Assembly: GCA_001642945.1 (NCBI GenBank)
Contig: LGRT01000018.1
Location: 186,001 to 250,000 of the forward strand
DNA length: 64,000 bases
Direction: 5' to 3'
DNA from: Rhodobacteraceae bacterium SB2
Lineage (GTDB): Bacteria; Pseudomonadota; Alphaproteobacteria; Rhodobacterales; Rhodobacteraceae
Made by a program: the position numbers and the translations under genes. The stretch's first letter is position 1. Each line of letters opens with the position of its first letter. The notes under the pieces were generated by a model that saw only the letters and a program-made list of their open reading frames with translations, ran no database searches and was not told the DNA's origin. Shown in pieces: positions 1-10,160 of this stretch.

Positions 1-1704
1 GCGCGTGCGCAAGCGAAAACCACCTGATATCTCATCGACCTTCATCACCAACGGCGTCTTATCCACCAGCATATCGGCCAATTTTATACCCGGCGTCCAG
101 GCTCCAATTACATAATGCGCCGCGCCATCCTCAAAGGTGACCAAAGCCCCATTTGGATCCGCCGCTACGGTTACAGCATGCGTTTCCCCCTGCAAGCACA
201 CCACCCAGTGATCGCCAACTTTGCGCGCATGATTGTCGAGGCGTCCGGAAATCTGAGCCCGCCGTATTTCGCCAACGCGGTACATCGCAGCGCTGGCCGC
301 AACAACCCGTCGCAAAGCCGCAGCTGGCAGCGTAACCCCTTCAAAACCGTCCGGGTATTCTTCTGCAATAAACGCCGTTGTCATATCACCAGAGGTGAAT
401 TTTGGATGATCCATCACCGCGCTGAGAAAGGGCAAATTATGGCCAATACCTTCAACTTCGAACCGGTCAAGCGCCAAGCGCATATGTTCAATCGCCCCGG
501 CCCGGCTTGGCGCCCAGCTGCACAGCTTTGCGATCATCGGATCATAATACATACTGATCTCGCCGCCCTCATACACCCCCGTATCGTTTCGGATAATATG
601 ATCATCTGAGGCTATTTCGGCAGGCGGACGATAGCGGGTAAGCCGGCCAATAGAGGGCAAGAAGTTTCGATAAGGATCTTCTGCGTAAAGTCGGTTTTCA
701 ATAGACCATCCATTGATCTGAACCGCGTCTTGGGTTAGGCCAAGCGGCTTGCCCGCCGCCACATTGATCATTTGCTCCACCAGATCGATGCCGGTGATCA
801 GCTCGGTCACCGGATGTTCAACCTGCAAGCGCGTATTCATTTCCAAAAAGTAAAAATTTTGCGCGCTATCGACGATAAATTCCACGGTACCGGCGCTTTG
901 ATAGCCCACAGCTTGCGCCAAAGCGCAGGCTTGTTTGCCCATCGCGGCCCGGGTTTCTGGCGTTAAAAATGGGCTCGGCGCTTCTTCCACAACTTTTTGA
1001 TTGCGCCGCTGGATCGAGCATTCGCGTTCGTTTAGATAAATGCAATTGCCATGGCTATCCGCCAAAACCTGAATTTCAATATGGCGGGGTTGGGTGACGA
1101 ATTTTTCAATAAAAATGCGATCATCCCCAAAGCTGCTGGCAGCTTCATTCTTAGAAGATTGAAAGCCTTCGCGTGCCTCATCATCCGTCCAGGCGATGCG
1201 CATGCCCTTGCCGCCGCCCCCGGCCGAGGCTTTTATCATCACCGGATAACCAATTTGTTGCGAGATTTCAACCGCCTCTTCGGCATCGTTGATCAAGCCC
1301 ATATATCCAGGCACGGTTGAAACGCCGGCCTCTTGGGCAATTTTCTTCGAGGTGATTTTATCGCCCATTTGCTCAATCGCGGCGACAGGGGGGCCAATAA
1401 AAGCCACATTCGCCGCCGCCAAAGCTTGCGCGAACCGGCTGTTTTCAGACAGAAACCCATAGCCGGGATGTACCGCCTGCGCCCCTGAACTTGCAATCGC
1501 CTTCATCACATTTTCAATCACGATATAGGATTGATTGGCCGGAGATGGGCCAATATGCACGGCTTCATCAGCCATTTGCACATGTAGCGCCTGACGGTCA
1601 GCATCCGAATAGATCGCAACTGTTTTGATTCCCATTTTGCGGGCAGTTTTGATGACGCGGCAGGCTATTTCACCGCGGTTGGCTATCAGAATTTTCTCAA
1701 ACAT
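1..1704 (-). CDS. pccA: Propionyl/acetyl-CoA carboxylase biotin carboxylase subunit (3' end outside window)
   Basis: This is the biotin-carboxylase half of a biotin-dependent acyl-CoA carboxylase, which carboxylates biotin with ATP and bicarbonate. With PccB it turns propionyl-CoA into methylmalonyl-CoA in the cytoplasm. The reading frame is open for 568 codons to the left edge, so the C-terminal biotin-carrier domain is not visible. The N-terminus reads MFEKILIANRGEIA. The ATP-grasp glycine loop GGGGKGM lies near residues 162-168. EMNTRLQVEH puts Glu and Arg at 288 and 292, the same numbers as in E. coli AccC. The start is ATG 1704 behind an AAGGA-type site, 14 bases after the preceding gene. 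The pairing with pccB and a PccR-type regulator favours propionyl-CoA as substrate. A methylcrotonyl-CoA or generic acyl-CoA role is less likely. Confidence 0.93.
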   Translation of the reverse strand, partial: MFEKILIANRGEIACRVIKTARKMGIKTVAIYSDADRQALHVQMADEAVHIGPSPANQSYIVIENVMKAIASSGAQAVHPGYGFLSENSRFAQALAAANVAFIGPPVAAIEQMGDKITSKKIAQEAGVSTVPGYMGLINDAEEAVEISQQIGYPVMIKASAGGGGKGMRIAWTDDEAREGFQSSKNEAASSFGDDRIFIEKFVTQPRHIEIQVLADSHGNCIYLNERECSIQRRNQKVVEEAPSPFLTPETRAAMGKQACALAQAVGYQSAGTVEFIVDSAQNFYFLEMNTRLQVEHPVTELITGIDLVEQMINVAAGKPLGLTQDAVQINGWSIENRLYAEDPYRNFLPSIGRLTRYRPPAEIASDDHIIRNDTGVYEGGEISMYYDPMIAKLCSWAPSRAGAIEHMRLALDRFEVEGIGHNLPFLSAVMDHPKFTSGDMTTAFIAEEYPDGFEGVTLPAAALRRVVAASAAMYRVGEIRRAQISGRLDNHARKVGDHWVVCLQGETHAVTVAADPNGALVTFEDGAAHYVIGAWTPGIKLADMLVDKTPLVMKVDEISGGFRLRTR

Positions 1705-1718
1705 CGGAACAGTCCTTT

Positions 1719-2069
1719 TTATTCTGGATCAAACGCATCAGCAAAATTGGCGTGGATCAACTTCAAATCGAGGATCAGCTTGGCCCCATAACAGGCTGGA
1801 TCAAACGGATCATCATAGGGTTTCACTTCGCGCTCGAACAGCCAATTGAGCCGCCCTGCATCCAGATTTCCCCGCTCAAAGGGCTGATCCCAAAAATGTT
1901 CAAGCAGCGCGCGCACGAAGCCCGTATCGGCCCGCCGATCCGGGGGGCGACGGTCTTTAAAGCGATCAAGCCGTTTCAAAGGCGTCACGCCTTTGGGGTT
2001 GGGCCGGCGAATGGTGAATTGAAAATCTGTACCCGGCAAACGCCCCGGGAAGCCACGATGTTTTAGCAT
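1719..2069 (-). CDS. Small unknown protein inside the pcc operon
   Basis: I do not recognise this 116-residue protein. It is rich in Arg, Asp and Pro (KGVTPLKRLDRFKDRRPPDR), then has the segment NWLFEREVKPYDDPFDPACYG near residues 79-99. There is no signal peptide or membrane segment, so a soluble protein is likely. It starts at ATG 2069, seven bases inside the end of the preceding small gene, and stops 14 bases before pccA. That tight packing between pccB and pccA argues that it is translated as part of the operon. A role in carboxylase assembly or regulation is only a guess from position. Confidence 0.7.
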   Translation of the reverse strand: MLKHRGFPGRLPGTDFQFTIRRPNPKGVTPLKRLDRFKDRRPPDRRADTGFVRALLEHFWDQPFERGNLDAGRLNWLFEREVKPYDDPFDPACYGAKLILDLKLIHANFADAFDPE

Positions 2070-2458
2070 GATGGGAGAGCCTTTTGTTTATGGCAATGGG
2101 GGCCGCGCGTTGCGGCAAAGGCCGCCCAACGACGCTGGTTATCTCGATTGCTCAAGACATCAAAGATCCGCTCGCCAGAGCGCTCAAATGGCGCTGGGCA
2201 TGTCAACTCGCCCCCGGCCCGTATGTGTAAATGCGACCCGCGATCAGTGATTTCAACCACCGGCAAAAACCCCCTAATCGATTGCAGTTTGCGCCAAATA
2301 TCTTGCCGAACTTGGCGCGCCAAACGCGGCGCAGACATAAGGGGCATAGAAATCTCGCGGCTGATATCAAACCGCGCTGGAAGCCGGCGCGCCAATGTGA
2401 AACATGGTCCATCATAGATTTCGAACCAATTGCCGCGCTTGATGGTTTTCTGGTGCAT
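2063..2458 (-). CDS. Small unknown basic protein between pccB and pccA
   Basis: This 131-residue protein has no function I recognise. It is basic and soluble, begins MHQKTIKRGNWFEIYDGPCF, and has a Trp-containing middle (RQDIWRKLQSIRGFLPVVEI). The last 20 residues hold Cys and His (GPHCHKQKALPSC). No membrane segment or signal peptide is visible. The start is ATG 2458, 41 bases after the pccB stop. Its end overlaps the next small gene by seven bases, so the four genes pccB, this one, the next and pccA form one unit. No clear Shine-Dalgarno sequence is seen. Translational coupling to pccB is possible. Confidence 0.7.
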   Translation of the reverse strand: MHQKTIKRGNWFEIYDGPCFTLARRLPARFDISREISMPLMSAPRLARQVRQDIWRKLQSIRGFLPVVEITDRGSHLHIRAGGELTCPAPFERSGERIFDVLSNRDNQRRWAAFAATRGPHCHKQKALPSC

Positions 2459-2499
2459 GCTCAGCTCACATCACTACTAAAAATCAAAGTAAAACCTTT

Positions 2500-4032
2500 T
2501 TACAATGGTATATTATCATGCTTTTTCCATGGATTTTTCAGCTGCTTACCGCGCAGGGATGCAAAAGCCCTCGAGACCCGTTTGCGGGTTGATTTGGGTT
2601 GAATAACCTCATCTATAAAGCCCAGCTCTGCGGCCACGAACGGATTGGCAAACCGGTCTTCGTAATCGGCTGTATGTTGCGCGATTTTATCTGCATCGCC
2701 CAAATCGGCGCGATGAATAATCTCGGTTGCGCCCTTGGCCCCCATCACGGCAATCTCGGCGGTGGGCCAGGCATAGTTAAAATCACCCCGTAAATGTTTT
2801 GAGGACATCACATCATAGGCTCCGCCATAGGCTTTGCGGGTGATCACGGTTACTTTTGGCACCGTGGCTTCGCCATAAGCAAAGAGCAATTTCGCACCAT
2901 GCTTGATCACCCCACCATATTCTTGCGAGGTGCCGGGCAGGAACCCCGGCACATCCACAAGCGTCAGAATTGGGATTTCAAACGCATCGCAAAACCGCAC
3001 GAACCGGGCCGCTTTGCGCGAACTGTCAATATCAAGGCATCCCGCGAGCACCATGGGTTGGTTCGCCACGATACCGACGCTTTGCCCCTCTAATCGAATA
3101 AACCCAGTTAAGATGTTCTTTGCAAAATCTTCCTGAATTTCAAAAAAATCACCTTCATCGGCGATTTTAAAAACCAATTCCTTCATATCATAAGGGGTGT
3201 TGGGATTATCAGGGATCAAAGTATCCAATGACGCCTCAATGCGGCCCGGCTCATCAAAAAACGGGCGTATGGGTGGCTTTTCACGGTTGTTCAAAGGCAG
3301 AAAATCAACCAAACGACGGGCCTCGCTCAACGCAACGATATCATTCTCATACGCCGCATCCGCAACAGATGATTTCTTGGTATGCGTCGCGGCGCCGCCC
3401 AATTCTTCGGCCGTGACCACCTCATTGGTCACCGTTTTGACCACATCGGGCCCCGTGACGAACATATAAGAGCTGTCTTTGACCATCAGAATGAAATCGG
3501 TCATCGCGGGGGAATAGACCGCGCCACCGGCGCAAGGACCCATGATCAAGCTGATTTGCGGCACCACGCCAGAGGCCAAAATATTACGCTGGAACACTTC
3601 AGCATATCCTGCAAGCGAGGCAACCCCCTCTTGGATACGTGCTCCACCAGAATCGTTTATGCCAATCACCGGCGCGCCATTTTGCAACGCCATATCCATG
3701 ATTTTACAAATTTTTTGGGCATGCGTCTCAGAGAGCGAGCCCCCGAACACGGTGAAATCTTGCGAGAAAACATAAACCATTCGGCCATTAATCGTGCCCC
3801 AACCGGTGATCACACCATCGCCGGGCGGGCGCTGTTTTTCCATACCAAAATCAGTGCAGCGATGCGCAACAAACATGTCAAACTCTTCGAAACTGTCTTC
3901 ATCCAACAGCAGCTCAACCCGCTCGCGCGCGGTTAATTTACCCTTGGCATGCTGCGCCTCTATGCGCTTGCTGCCGCCGCCTTGGCGAGCAACGTCGCGG
4001 CGCTGCTCAAGCTGTTGCAAAATATCTTTCAT
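2500..4032 (-). CDS. pccB: Propionyl-CoA carboxylase carboxyltransferase subunit
   Basis: This is the carboxyltransferase subunit that moves CO2 from carboxybiotin to propionyl-CoA. At 510 residues it has the family's normal length. Both halves of the crotonase-like fold are visible. The N-terminal acyl-CoA site [10 protein letters not shown] is at residues 128-137. The C-terminal biotin site [15 protein letters not shown] starts near residue 403. ATG 4032 has a strong AAGGAG site five bases upstream. It leads an operon with two small genes and pccA and faces an MFS gene across 182 bases that hold TTTGCAAA-type repeats. Regulation by the ScfR-family protein at 5496 is therefore likely. Confidence 0.95.
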   Translation of the reverse strand: MKDILQQLEQRRDVARQGGGSKRIEAQHAKGKLTARERVELLLDEDSFEEFDMFVAHRCTDFGMEKQRPPGDGVITGWGTINGRMVYVFSQDFTVFGGSLSETHAQKICKIMDMALQNGAPVIGINDSGGARIQEGVASLAGYAEVFQRNILASGVVPQISLIMGPCAGGAVYSPAMTDFILMVKDSSYMFVTGPDVVKTVTNEVVTAEELGGAATHTKKSSVADAAYENDIVALSEARRLVDFLPLNNREKPPIRPFFDEPGRIEASLDTLIPDNPNTPYDMKELVFKIADEGDFFEIQEDFAKNILTGFIRLEGQSVGIVANQPMVLAGCLDIDSSRKAARFVRFCDAFEIPILTLVDVPGFLPGTSQEYGGVIKHGAKLLFAYGEATVPKVTVITRKAYGGAYDVMSSKHLRGDFNYAWPTAEIAVMGAKGATEIIHRADLGDADKIAQHTADYEDRFANPFVAAELGFIDEVIQPKSTRKRVSRAFASLRGKQLKNPWKKHDNIPL

Positions 4033-4095
4033 CTTGACTCCTTCGGCAATCTGCCGCTTCTGCTATACTGCTTGCGGTGTAACGCAAAGAAGATT

Positions 4096-4151
4096 TATGC
4101 AAATTTGCAAATAAATCTGTGGATTAAAGTGCTAATTTGTTAATTTGCTAA
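4096..4151. promoter_or_regulatory. Candidate PccR (ScfR-family) operators in the pccB/MFS intergenic region
   Basis: Two tandem-octamer sites lie 24 bases apart. TATGCAAATTTGCAAA covers 4096-4111 and TTTGTTAATTTGCTAA covers 4136-4151. The first contains a perfect 12-base palindrome, TGCAAATTTGCA. TTTGCAAA is the half-site I recall for Rhodobacter PccR and the related RamB. The sites lie about 65-120 bases upstream of both divergent start codons, so either gene could be controlled. Confidence 0.65.
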
Positions 4152-4214
4152 CCTTATTTTAGCCAGCAAAGAGATAACCCCATCCGCCTTCTTCTGGATG
4201 GTTAAGGAGCGTAT

Positions 4215-5432
4215 ATGATCGAAAGACCCAAGGCCCAGTTTCTTAACCGGCAAACCCAGCCGCATATGGCCACGCTGATTTTGATGGTCAGCATTTCGGC
4301 GCTGGCGATGAATATCTTTTTACCAAGCCTCCCGCGCATGGCGGATGAGTTTGGCACCAGCGCCGCCATTTTAGGGTTGTCAGTGAGCGTATATCTGGCG
4401 ATCAGCGCACTGGTTCAGTTATTCTCGGGGCCGCTTTCGGACATGCAGGGGCGCCGTCAAGTCACTCTTTGGTCGATTGCCCTGTTCACGGCGGTCAGCA
4501 TCGCCATTACCTTTTGTCAAAGCACCGAGTCATTTTTGATTTTGCGCGCAATCCAATCTGTCATCGCAAGCGTTTTTGTGATTTCGCGCGCCATCGTACG
4601 CGACACCACCGATACCGCAAGTTCGGGCTCTCGGATCGCCTATATCATGATGGGTATGGCGCTGGTGCCGATGTTCGGGCCAGCTTTGGGCGGGGTGATT
4701 GATGCCTATTTTGGCTGGCGCGCTAATTTTTGGATTCTAAGCCTGCTGGGGGTGGCGCTTTGGCTCAATTGCTTTTTTGACCTTGGCGAAACCGCGCCAA
4801 AGGCAGATGTGAAATTCCAAGCGCATTTTGCGCTCTACCCCGATCTTTTGCGTTCAAAACGGTTTTGGGGGTATTGCTTCACCTCCGCATTGGGATCAGG
4901 CGCCTTCTTCGCCTATCTGGGCGGGGCCCCTTTTGTTGGCTCTGAAATATTCAACTTAAGCCCAGAGGCGCTCGGGCTATTCTTCGGCGCACCGGCAGCG
5001 GGATATTTTTTGGGAAACTTTTTCACCGGGCGGTTTTCGTCGCGGATCGGCCTTGATGCGATGATTTTTTGGGGGCTGGCCTTGAACTTATTTGGCCTCA
5101 CCGCCTCTTTGGCCGTATTCTACAACGGCATGGGGTCAGCAATCAGCTTTTTTGGCTTCATGACCTTTGTCGGATTTGGCAATGGATTAAGCATTCCCAA
5201 CGCCACGGCCGGCATGCTCGCCATACGCCCAGATCTTGCCGGCGCCGCCTCAGGGCTTGGCAGCGCCATTATGATTGCGGGCGGGGCGGCCTTATCCGCC
5301 CTTGCCGGCGCCGTTTTAACGCCAACCAGCGGCGCCACGCCCCTGCTATGGTTGATGTGGAGCTCGGTTGCCGCAGGGGTGATCTGCATGATCTATGTCA
5401 AAAAACGCCACCGCAGTATTCAAACCTCTTGA
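4215..5432 (+). CDS. MFS transporter, Bcr/CflA-type drug or metabolite exporter
   Basis: This is a 405-residue 12-helix major facilitator of the Bcr/CflA subgroup, which normally exports drugs or metabolites by proton antiport across the inner membrane. The N-terminus runs straight into helix 1 (MATLILMVSISALAMNIFLPSLPRMA). The loop-2/3 signature GPLSDMQGRRQV lies near residues 72-84. ATG 4215 has AAGGAG seven bases upstream. It is divergent from pccB and 63 bases before the pcc regulator, with which it probably forms an operon. Export of an organic acid linked to propionate metabolism is possible, but the sequence does not show the substrate. Confidence 0.88.
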   Translation: MIERPKAQFLNRQTQPHMATLILMVSISALAMNIFLPSLPRMADEFGTSAAILGLSVSVYLAISALVQLFSGPLSDMQGRRQVTLWSIALFTAVSIAITFCQSTESFLILRAIQSVIASVFVISRAIVRDTTDTASSGSRIAYIMMGMALVPMFGPALGGVIDAYFGWRANFWILSLLGVALWLNCFFDLGETAPKADVKFQAHFALYPDLLRSKRFWGYCFTSALGSGAFFAYLGGAPFVGSEIFNLSPEALGLFFGAPAAGYFLGNFFTGRFSSRIGLDAMIFWGLALNLFGLTASLAVFYNGMGSAISFFGFMTFVGFGNGLSIPNATAGMLAIRPDLAGAASGLGSAIMIAGGAALSALAGAVLTPTSGATPLLWLMWSSVAAGVICMIYVKKRHRSIQTS

Positions 5433-5446
5433 CGCCTCTACCATAA

Positions 5447-5485
5447 TTAGCAAGCTTAGCAGATCATTTTTAAAAATTTGCAAAT
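5447..5485. promoter_or_regulatory. Candidate autoregulatory operator of the pccR gene
   Basis: ATTTGCAAAT, a perfect 10-base palindrome containing TTTGCAAA, covers 5476-5485 and ends 10 bases before the regulator's ATG. A related repeat, TTAGCAAGCTTAGCAG, covers 5447-5462. Binding here would block the ribosome-binding region or promoter, so negative autoregulation is the simplest reading. Confidence 0.55.
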
Positions 5486-5495
5486 CGGGGTAACA

Positions 5496-6896
5496 ATGGC
5501 CGTTCAAAAGCTCTATGCCGGCGCCAAGCTGCGCGATCTACGCCGTAAGCTGAGTCTGACACAAAAGGAATTTGCCGCGCGGCTGGGCGTGTCGCTGCCC
5601 TATTTGAATCAGATTGAAAACAACAACCGGCCCGTTTCCAGTTCTATTCTCTTGGCATTGGCCCAAGAATTCGGCTTTGACATCACAGAATTATCAAGCG
5701 GAGAAAGCGAGCGGCTTGTCAGCGATCTGCGCGAAGTTCTGGTGGACCCGATTTTTAGCGAAGCGCAACCCTCGCTTGGCGATCTGCGGCTGGTGGCGTT
5801 TAATGCCCCGGCCTTTAGCCGCGCATTTCTGGATCTACACCGCGCGTATAAAAACACCCAAGAACGCATGATGTCATTTGATGAAGCCTTGGGTTGGCAA
5901 GACGGGCATATGCAGCCCAACCCATGGGAAGAGGTACGTGATTTCTTTCATTATTGCGACAATTACCTGGATGCGGTGGATAAAGCGGCCGAACGTTTCG
6001 CGCATGGGTGGCAGGGGCCCAACTGGCTGCGTGGAAACGTTGAAAAGGCGCTTTCAGGCTTAGGAATACGCGTGGAATTAAGCGACCAAACCCCATTGCG
6101 GCACTATGATAAGACCCAAAACCGGCTGAGCTTGAGCGCCCATGCCAGCCCACCAACGCAAATTTTTCAACTCTGCCTGCAATTTGCCCTGATCACAGAA
6201 GAGCCTTTGCTCGAGGCCACATTGGATTTGGCGCGGTTTCAAACACCTCAAGCCCGCGATATTGCAAAAATTGGTCTGGCCAATTATTTCGCCGGCGCCG
6301 TGATGATGCCCTACAGAATATTTTTGCAGGCGGCTCAAGACGAGCGCCATGACCTAGAGCGGTTGGCCCGCCACTTTGGAGCGTCGTTAGAACAAGTCGC
6401 GCATCGGCTCTCTACGCTGCAAAGGCCCGGCGCAAAAGGTATTCCCTTTTTCTTCGTGCGCGTCGACCAAGCAGGCAACATCACCAAACGCCATTCTGCG
6501 ACGCGGCTGCAATTTGCGCGCTTTGGCGGCGCGTGCCCGCTGTGGAATGTGCATCGCGCCTTTGAAACACCGGGGCGATTTTTGCGGCAATTGGCCGAAA
6601 CGCCAGATGGAGCGCGTTACATTTCGCTTGCCCATGATGTGTCAAAAACCGGGGGCGCGTTTGGGGCTCCGGCGCACCGCTATGCCATTGCGCTGGGCTG
6701 CGAAGTGAAACATGCCGCGACCATGGTCTATGCCGATGGAATGGACCTTGACACCCCGCATGCCTATGAACCTATTGGCGTTTCATGCCGGGTCTGTGAT
6801 CGGCGCGCCTGCCACCAACGCGCGCTGCCCCCGTTAGATAAAGAGCTTAGCATTGATCATGATCTACGCGAAAACCTTCCCTATTCCATCCAGTGA
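5496..6896 (+). CDS. pccR: Short-chain fatty acyl-CoA regulator (ScfR/PccR type)
   Basis: This is a DNA-binding regulator of the family that senses short-chain acyl-CoA and controls propionyl-CoA carboxylase in Rhodobacter. From ATG 5496 it has 466 residues. An XRE-type helix-turn-helix spans residues 12-66 (SLTQKEFAARLGVSLPYLNQ). A degenerate IrrE/ImmA-like middle contains GLANYFAGAVMMPY. The C-terminal domain has CRVCDRRACH at 431-440, with three Cys and a His that could bind metal or thioester ligands. An in-frame TTG at 5478 lies inside the TTTGCAAA palindrome and is unlikely to be the start. Its position next to pccBA and matching sites in both control regions support a local regulator. 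The exact ligand is inferred. Confidence 0.88.
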   Translation: MAVQKLYAGAKLRDLRRKLSLTQKEFAARLGVSLPYLNQIENNNRPVSSSILLALAQEFGFDITELSSGESERLVSDLREVLVDPIFSEAQPSLGDLRLVAFNAPAFSRAFLDLHRAYKNTQERMMSFDEALGWQDGHMQPNPWEEVRDFFHYCDNYLDAVDKAAERFAHGWQGPNWLRGNVEKALSGLGIRVELSDQTPLRHYDKTQNRLSLSAHASPPTQIFQLCLQFALITEEPLLEATLDLARFQTPQARDIAKIGLANYFAGAVMMPYRIFLQAAQDERHDLERLARHFGASLEQVAHRLSTLQRPGAKGIPFFFVRVDQAGNITKRHSATRLQFARFGGACPLWNVHRAFETPGRFLRQLAETPDGARYISLAHDVSKTGGAFGAPAHRYAIALGCEVKHAATMVYADGMDLDTPHAYEPIGVSCRVCDRRACHQRALPPLDKELSIDHDLRENLPYSIQ

Positions 6897-6933
6897 TCGC
6901 TGAAAATCGCCGCGCTGTTTAAGACCCGCTTCT

Positions 6934-8601
6934 TTAGCGCTGGCTGGTCTGCCAATCCGGCGCCAACCAGGGCTGTGAATTGGCGCGCGCAAGCGGCGTT
7001 TTACCCAAAATAAGATCACTGGCTTTCTCGCCAACCATGATCGAAGGCCCGTTTAAATTGCCATTGGTGATTTGTGGAAAAATGCTGCTATCAACCACGC
7101 GCAGCCCCTTAACACCAATCACATTTGTTTGCGGATCGACCACCGCCAAAGGATCATCCACCGCCCCCATTTTACAGGTACCGCAGGGGTGATAGGCGCT
7201 TTCGGCATGGGCGCGGATAAATCCGTCAATCTGGGCATCGGTTTGCAACGCAACGCCGGGTTGAATTTCGTGTTTTACAAACGGCCGAAAGGCCTCTTGC
7301 GCGAAGATCTCTCGCGTGAGGCGAATACCGCGGCGGAAATCTATCCAATCTTTTTCGGTAGACATATAGTTAAAGGTAATTTTTGGGCTGTCTTCCGGCT
7401 TGGCCGACCGCAAAGTAACCGCCCCGCGAGACGGACTGCGCATCGGGCCTATATGGGCTTGAAATCCGTGCCCCTCTGAGGCTGCCTGGCCATCATAGCG
7501 CACCGCGATGGGCAAAAAATGAAATTGCAAATCGGGATATTCTACCCCCGCGGCCGAACGAATAAATCCGGCGCTTTCAAATTGATTAGACGCGCCAGGG
7601 CCGCTGCGCGTCAACGCCCATTGCAGCCCAACCCGCGCCTTTCCAAGCAGGTTCCAATATTTAAACAGGCTCACCGGTTGGCTGGCGGCCATTTGAATAT
7701 AGACCTCCAAATGATCCTGAAGATTTTGGCCAACGCCAGGGCGGTCCGCCACTATTGGGATGCCATGAGCGGTCAGATGCGCGGCAGGGCCAATCCCAGA
7801 GAGCATCAGTAGTTTCGGGGAATTGATCGAAGAGCTTGCTAAAATCACTTCTTTTTTGGCCCGAACGGTTTTCAAGCCCCCGCCTGCCAAAAGCTCAACC
7901 CCAACCGCGCGACGTCCGGAAAACACGATCTTACGCGCCAGGCCACGGATCAGATTGCAATTTTCACGTTGTAAGGCAGGGCGCAGATACGCTTTTGCAG
8001 CGGACCAGCGGGCCCCTTTGTGAATGGTATGCTCCATCGGGCCAAAGCCCTCTTGCTGCTGGCCGTTATAATCGTCGGTCAGCTGATAGCCGGCCTGCCG
8101 GCCAGCCTGCACAAAAGCCTGCACCAAGGGGTTATCGCGCTTGCCGCGCGTCACGTGCAACGGGCCATCGCTTCCGCGCCAGCTGGCATCGCCGCCATGC
8201 CCGGCCGGATCCCAGGTTTCCATACGTTTATAATAGGGCAGCACATCCGCGTAAGACCAGCCGCTGGCCCCCATTGCCTCCCACGTGTCAAAATCTTTGG
8301 CATGGCCGCGCACATAAACCATGCCATTGATGCTAGAAGACCCCCCAATCACCTTGCCGCGCGGGCAGGCAAGCCGCCGCCCGCCCAGATGCGGCTCGGG
8401 CTCGGACCGATAGCCCCAATCATAGCGCTTCATATTCATCGGAAAGCTCAACGCGCCGGGCATCTGAATAAGCGGGCCCGCATCGCTGCCGCCATATTCC
8501 ACCACCAGGACCGAAGCCCCCGCCTCGCTTAAGCGATACGCAAGGGCACAGCCCGCGCTGCCAGCTCCGACAATCACATAATCGGCTTCTGCCGCGCTCA
8601 T
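6934..8601 (-). CDS. betA: Choline dehydrogenase (GMC oxidoreductase)
   Basis: This FAD enzyme oxidises choline to betaine aldehyde, the first step to the osmolyte glycine betaine. It has 555 residues from ATG 8601, which has a GAGG site eight bases upstream; the GTG nine bases earlier is less likely. The FAD dinucleotide fold shows GAGSAG at 12-17. The GMC C-terminal active-site segment HPCGTCKMG starts at residue 471 (catalytic His), and [11 protein letters not shown] follows near 514. It lies 45 bases downstream of betB in the same operon. Another GMC alcohol dehydrogenase could look alike, but betB, betI and betC next door make choline the likely substrate. Confidence 0.92.
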   Translation of the reverse strand: MSAAEADYVIVGAGSAGCALAYRLSEAGASVLVVEYGGSDAGPLIQMPGALSFPMNMKRYDWGYRSEPEPHLGGRRLACPRGKVIGGSSSINGMVYVRGHAKDFDTWEAMGASGWSYADVLPYYKRMETWDPAGHGGDASWRGSDGPLHVTRGKRDNPLVQAFVQAGRQAGYQLTDDYNGQQQEGFGPMEHTIHKGARWSAAKAYLRPALQRENCNLIRGLARKIVFSGRRAVGVELLAGGGLKTVRAKKEVILASSSINSPKLLMLSGIGPAAHLTAHGIPIVADRPGVGQNLQDHLEVYIQMAASQPVSLFKYWNLLGKARVGLQWALTRSGPGASNQFESAGFIRSAAGVEYPDLQFHFLPIAVRYDGQAASEGHGFQAHIGPMRSPSRGAVTLRSAKPEDSPKITFNYMSTEKDWIDFRRGIRLTREIFAQEAFRPFVKHEIQPGVALQTDAQIDGFIRAHAESAYHPCGTCKMGAVDDPLAVVDPQTNVIGVKGLRVVDSSIFPQITNGNLNGPSIMVGEKASDLILGKTPLARANSQPWLAPDWQTSQR

Positions 8602-8646
8602 GCGCGCCACCTCAGGTTCCGTGCATAAATGTGGATATCCGCGCGT

Positions 8647-10101
8647 TCAAAACGGTGCATCAACATCCCCCATACGCACATAGACCGATTTCAACTGCGA
8701 ATAATGCTCGATCGCGTTTTTCGAGTTTTCGCGCCCGATACCGGATAATTTCATACCGCCAAAAGGCGCCTCGACTGGGGCATCATTATATGAATTGATA
8801 AAGCAACTGCCCGCCTGCAATTTACCAATTACACGATGCGCGCGGCTTATATCACGGGTAAAAACCCCTGCAGAGAGGCCATATTCGGTGTTATTCGCAC
8901 GCGCCACCACATCCCCCTCATCATCAAAATCCAAAACGCTGAGAACGGGCCCAAAGATTTCCTCGCGCGCGATCGTCATCTGATCGCTGACATCTGCAAA
9001 CACGGTCGGCGCCAAATAATAGCCCGGGCGCTCAAGCCGCCGCCCGCCGCAGATCAGCCGCGCGCCCTCGGAAATACCTTGCGCGATAAACCCCTGAACA
9101 ATCTGCATCTGCCGATCACTGACCAGCGGGCCAAAATTTGTGGTTTCATCGAGCGGATCGCCGATCACCGCCTGTTCAAGCCGCGCGCTTAAACGATCCA
9201 AAAACGCCTCTTTAATGGCCTTATGCACAAATACCCGCGTGCCATTGGAACAAATTTGACCTGACGAGTAGAAATTCGCCAGGATCGCCCCGCCAACGGC
9301 ATTTTCCAAATCCGCATCTTCAAATATAATCAGCGGCGATTTACCCCCCAGCTCAAGCGTCACCTGCTTCAGACCCACGGCCGCGCTTTGGTAAACTTTG
9401 CGCCCCGTTGCCACCGATCCGGTGAGCGAAACTTTGTTGATGCGCGGATCCTGCAGCAACGCCGCCCCAACATCGCCCTGCCCTTGTACAACGTTGAACA
9501 CGCCATCTGGCAAACCAGCTTCACTGAGGGTTTCGGCGATTTTCAGCGCGCAAAGTGGCGTGGTTTCTGATGGTTTGAAAATCATCGCATTGCCGCAAGC
9601 CAAGGCTGGCGCAGCTTTCCAGCAGGCGATTTGGGTCGGGTAATTCCAGGCACCAATGCCAAGACAGATCCCCAAAGCTTCGCGGCGCGTATAGACCCAA
9701 TTTTCGCCAAGCTGGATATGCTCTCCAGTCACATTTCCCGCCAAACCCCCGAAATATTCAAGCGCATCGGCGCCGCTGGTGGCATCCGCATAAAGCGTTT
9801 CCGAAAGCGGTTTGCCCGTATCATGGGTTTCCAGCACCGATAGTTCTCGGTTGCGGGCGCGGATCAGATCGGCAGCGCGGCGCAATACGCGCCCCCGTTC
9901 AGTGCCCGAGCGCGCCGCCCAGTCCTGCTGCGCGGCCTGCGCCGCGCCGAGCGCCTGCTCGATAATCTGATCCGTACCCGCGTGTATCTGTGCGATAACA
10001 GCCCCTGAAGCAGGGTATATCACGTCAAACCGCGACCCGCTTTTATCTTCAACATAGCGCCCACCGATAAAATGGCTTGCCGTTGGCTGCGTGCTAGACA
10101 T
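8647..10101 (-). CDS. betB: Betaine aldehyde dehydrogenase
   Basis: This NAD(P)-dependent dehydrogenase converts betaine aldehyde to glycine betaine in the cytoplasm. It is 484 residues, the family length. The catalytic Cys is at 284 ([13 protein letters not shown]), and the general-base Glu is in TLELGGKSP near 250. Its C-terminus holds the usual [14 protein letters not shown] segment. ATG 10101 follows a GGGGG-rich Shine-Dalgarno region. It is the first gene of betBA and is divergent from betI across 131 bases that contain a large inverted repeat. Confidence 0.93.
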   Translation of the reverse strand: MSSTQPTASHFIGGRYVEDKSGSRFDVIYPASGAVIAQIHAGTDQIIEQALGAAQAAQQDWAARSGTERGRVLRRAADLIRARNRELSVLETHDTGKPLSETLYADATSGADALEYFGGLAGNVTGEHIQLGENWVYTRREALGICLGIGAWNYPTQIACWKAAPALACGNAMIFKPSETTPLCALKIAETLSEAGLPDGVFNVVQGQGDVGAALLQDPRINKVSLTGSVATGRKVYQSAAVGLKQVTLELGGKSPLIIFEDADLENAVGGAILANFYSSGQICSNGTRVFVHKAIKEAFLDRLSARLEQAVIGDPLDETTNFGPLVSDRQMQIVQGFIAQGISEGARLICGGRRLERPGYYLAPTVFADVSDQMTIAREEIFGPVLSVLDFDDEGDVVARANNTEYGLSAGVFTRDISRAHRVIGKLQAGSCFINSYNDAPVEAPFGGMKLSGIGRENSKNAIEHYSQLKSVYVRMGDVDAPF

Positions 10102-10160
10102 GCATATCCCCCTTCAAAGCTGCGCGGAAAGCCCTAGCAGAAAAAGTGATATAGATAAAT

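Noticed and set aside
115-609. Long plus-strand open frame opposite pccA
   Set aside because: It is antisense to a conserved biotin-carboxylase sequence and has no family features. High-GC third positions create such shadows.
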